From a virus, in IMG/VR virus record IMGVR_UViG_3300021085_000004, positions 1-32,018 of that record: a stretch of 32,018 nt of DNA; one strand, 5' to 3'. The translations under genes and the position numbers were made by a program. Below, piece by piece: positions 29,607 through 32,018 of the stretch. Under the pieces are notes generated by a model. That model was not told where the DNA came from. It worked only from the letters and a program-made list of their open reading frames with translations, and did no database searches. The stretch's first letter is position 1. Every line of letters starts with the position of its first letter.

Positions 29607-30598
29607 TAACGTACATTGTTTATCTTGTTAAATGCAAAATCAAAGTTTACTGTATGATTTATTAGTTTGTCATTCAATACTGTTTTATGAGTGAATGATT
29701 TACTCTTTGCAATTATAGGTAGTGTTTTGTTTTCAAATCTTATCCAAGCATTTTCAGATAAAAACAGTTCTTCAATAGCACTATTAAAATCTTCTCTTAC
29801 ATAACCTGTATTAAGTGATAGGCTTGTAGTACCGTTTACATTTTGTCTTTGTTGTTGTCCTGAATAAGTGTTATAGGATAAACTAGCTGTGTTTATATTA
29901 TTACGTCTGTATTTTTCATCTGTTACATTAAACGTTTCTGTAGCCTTTTTAAAGAAATACAAATCTTGTAATGCTCCTAGTTTATTTATAAATGTAATTT
30001 TGTAAGGTGTATATTTAGGTTCACATACGTTATTAACTGTAATCGTTTTTAAAAGTGTAGAATCGTCAGTATCGTAAACTTGTATAGTGCTACTATTAGC
30101 AGGAATAGTTAAGTACTGTATCTTTTGGTTTGAATCGCCTGAATCTGTTATTTCGGTTGTTGTTGAATCTATTATAACCTTTCCAACACCTTCTGCAAAT
30201 ATTGGAAACTTTCCTGCAACTCCTTCAGGCAAATACATATGATTAGATGTGTATAAAGCATTAGTACTTAGTTGTGGATTGATAGAATCTTCAAAGTAAC
30301 CATACCCATCAAGTGCTAAATAATTAGTTATTACAGGACTTCTATTTTGGTCGTACTCTAAACCTGTATCTGAATCGTATAAAGTTTGTGATACTGTAAC
30401 CCATTTTGTAGAACACACATAGTCATCGTTAAAAGTTGTATCTATGTAATCTCTTACTAGGTTAGCTATCTCTATTGTTATACTAGACTTTGTACTTATT
30501 CTATCTTTAGATATTGTATATTTTAAATCAGATGAAGTATAACTACCTTCAGTACCTGAATATATATATAGTTTTAATGTTACACTTTTTAAAGCCAT
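29606..30598 (-). CDS. Tail-associated structural protein
   Basis: This 330-residue protein begins MALKSVTLKLYIYSGTEGSY. It is strand-rich throughout: SITIEIANLVRDYIDTTFND, YVCSTKWVTVSQTLYD, NYLALDGYGYFEDSINPQLS, LTIPANSSTIQVYDTDD. The C-terminal half has DLYFFKKATETFNVTDEKYR and SLNTGYVREDFNSAIEELFL. I recall similar proteins adjacent to the large tail protein in flavobacterial phages. A distal-tail or baseplate role is plausible but not proven. The stop overlaps the next ATG (TAATG). Confidence 0.6.
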   Translation of the reverse strand: MALKSVTLKLYIYSGTEGSYTSSDLKYTISKDRISTKSSITIEIANLVRDYIDTTFNDDYVCSTKWVTVSQTLYDSDTGLEYDQNRSPVITNYLALDGYGYFEDSINPQLSTNALYTSNHMYLPEGVAGKFPIFAEGVGKVIIDSTTTEITDSGDSNQKIQYLTIPANSSTIQVYDTDDSTLLKTITVNNVCEPKYTPYKITFINKLGALQDLYFFKKATETFNVTDEKYRRNNINTASLSYNTYSGQQQRQNVNGTTSLSLNTGYVREDFNSAIEELFLSENAWIRFENKTLPIIAKSKSFTHKTVLNDKLINHTVNFDFAFNKINNVR

Positions 30599-30608
30599 TT
30601 GTTTTTAT

Positions 30609-32018
30609 TTAAAATTGTATGTCACCACCATCGTCTCCTTGACAGTTTGTAGTTAATATTCTTAAAATAGTACCTGAAGAATCTATCTGCATTACACTAA
30701 ACGAAGTTCCTATATTACCTGCACCGTTTTGACTTTGTGCTGAATTGTAAGCATAGAATAAACTGCTACCATTATAAGGACTACCTAAATAGCAAACAGT
30801 ATTACCAACCGCAGGAGTTCCGTTTACTTGTCTTAGTATTGAATATCTTGCACCACCATCACAAAAAGAATTAACCGCACTAAAACCTTGATGTGAAATA
30901 GCATAATCCCCACTTACAAAATCACAAGCGTTTTGACTTGGTGGCTGTGTTAGATTTACTGTACAGGTTATAGATTGTAAGTAATTTAACCAAGCTGTAT
31001 TTAATATTCTAAAAGTAACGCTAATAGTTCTTGAAGTAGAAGCCGATACTGGGTCATATTTATAGTCTCCACTTTCTGTAGTTATATTGTTAGGTGTTAC
31101 ACCTGTATTACCTAAATAGCTTACCGTACCTGCTATAATGTTTCCTTGACTTGTTATAGTAAATCCGCTAAATGTAGCATCACTACAAACTAAATTAACT
31201 TTAGGTGCTGTAGTTGGTTGTTGTGTAAAAGTTTTATCACACTCTAACTCTGCACCTGCATTAGTATAACCTGCAGGAACTGTAAATACGAAAGTCAAAG
31301 TAACAGGTATTGCAGAACTCCCATTATTTGCAGGAACTGAAGTTATTGTATTGTTTCCTGAATCTTCTATATGGTCTAAGTGTGCTATTGAATAACTAGG
31401 ATTTGATATAACACCAGTTGCAGATATATTACCACCAGTTAAATTTACGTCAGTACAAGTTAATGCAGCTGTACAAGCAGAAGAAACTGAAAATACATTA
31501 GACACCGCAGTACAAGCATCTGAACTATTAAAAGCAGTAACCCTAAGTGTAGTACTAGCACATACACTTGCTGTAGATATTGTTAATGTATCTCCACTTA
31601 TTGAAGTTGATATTGCAGCTGCTCCATAATTTTGTACACTATAACTACTAATTGTTGCACCTGAACCTGCAGTAAAGAATGAAGCTAAATTAACCGTAGT
31701 AGAAGTTAGATTAGTTATTGCAGAAATTGTACCTGAAAACGTTGGGCAATTATTATTTTGGTTTGGGTCTTCTGCAGATGTTTGTGTTGGTTGGTCTACT
31801 GTTTGTACACAATCAATAGTACCATCACTTGTATTAGAATAACCACTTGGTATTTGTATAGTATATGTAACACTTCTTGATATTGGACTGCCTGAAGTAT
31901 TAGATGCAAAGCTTGTTGCAGTTCTGTCTATTATTGTACCGTTTAAAATACTAGGTTCTGTTACATCCCCATCACTACTTACTGCAAAGTTTAAAAGGTT
32001 AGCAGTTGTACAATCAAA
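30609..32018 (-). CDS. Repeat-containing tail-associated protein, C-terminal part (gene spans contig ends)
   Basis: This is the 3' portion of the 493-residue protein that starts at 199, including the redundant 127 bases. The frame is open and contiguous to the terminus. Three imperfect Ig-like repeats of about 90-100 residues each open near a Cys (DCTTANL, TCTDVNL, VCSDATF), carry an SxTYTIQIP or VTLTFVFTVP strand, and close with a Cys and a Q-P-x-Q/T turn (VDQPTQT, TQQPTTA, TQPPSQ). The last about 100 residues are distinct (DGGARYSILRQVNG) and end GDDGGDIQF. A GTG at 31505 is internal, not a start. A virion surface or tail-tip role is inferred. Confidence 0.85.
   Translation of the reverse strand, partial: FDCTTANLLNFAVSSDGDVTEPSILNGTIIDRTATSFASNTSGSPISRSVTYTIQIPSGYSNTSDGTIDCVQTVDQPTQTSAEDPNQNNNCPTFSGTISAITNLTSTTVNLASFFTAGSGATISSYSVQNYGAAAISTSISGDTLTISTASVCASTTLRVTAFNSSDACTAVSNVFSVSSACTAALTCTDVNLTGGNISATGVISNPSYSIAHLDHIEDSGNNTITSVPANNGSSAIPVTLTFVFTVPAGYTNAGAELECDKTFTQQPTTAPKVNLVCSDATFSGFTITSQGNIIAGTVSYLGNTGVTPNNITTESGDYKYDPVSASTSRTISVTFRILNTAWLNYLQSITCTVNLTQPPSQNACDFVSGDYAISHQGFSAVNSFCDGGARYSILRQVNGTPAVGNTVCYLGSPYNGSSLFYAYNSAQSQNGAGNIGTSFSVMQIDSSGTILRILTTNCQGDDGGDIQF
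31892..32018. repeat. Terminal direct repeat, right copy (contig closure)
   Basis: This is the right-hand copy of the 127-base terminal identity. It lies inside the coding sequence of the tail protein that spans the contig ends and keeps its frame across the join. Confidence 0.95.

Overview
The window is a complete, circularly assembled genome of a small tailed phage, most likely a siphovirus infecting a marine or aquatic Bacteroidetes host (class Flavobacteriia). The first 127 bases are identical to the last 127 (1-127 = 31892-32018), so the unique genome is 31,891 bp and one tail gene runs through the contig ends. The host assignment is an inference. It rests on strong A+T richness, gene starts without Shine-Dalgarno sequences preceded by A/T-rich leaders, one promoter of Bacteroidetes type (TTG-N20-TACCTTTG), and structural proteins that resemble those of flavobacterial phages. 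Every supported gene is on the minus strand and genes are packed with ATGA or TAATG junctions. I see no integrase, repressor, tRNA or CRISPR.

Reading in the direction of transcription (high to low coordinates), the early/replication block runs from about 12,600 to 4,430. It starts at a host-type promoter next to the end of the lysis genes. It encodes NinG, an ERF annealing protein, an SSB-like protein, a RecA/DnaB-like ATPase, a sigma-like factor, a PD-(D/E)XK protein, a RecE-type exonuclease, a ParB-like protein, a DNA methyltransferase and a free-standing DnaA domain-IV-like protein, plus small unknowns. The late block starts at 4,423. It has the terminase subunits, a set of small unknown genes, a tail-assembly chaperone with a -1 frameshift, neck/tail-completion proteins, tail proteins that cross the contig ends, the tape measure, the prohead protease, small helical proteins, scaffold and major capsid protein, and tail tube. 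After these come the portal, a connector, two NWGxIY microproteins, fibre genes, and an M15 endolysin with membrane proteins.

The most notable observation is a seven-copy bipartite element in the gaps of the late block: AACAAA, exactly 13 nt, TATTGT. In six copies TATTGT lies 6-7 nt before an ATG, the place of a -10 box if the mRNA began at the start codon. In the seventh, before the terminase genes, it lies 27 nt upstream of the ATG. I infer a phage late promoter family, perhaps read by the phage-encoded sigma-like factor and mostly giving leaderless mRNAs. Hairpin-plus-T-run terminators follow the SSB, NinG, terminase, capsid and tail-tube genes and the gene ending at 2017, so the late genes appear to be split into separately tuned units.
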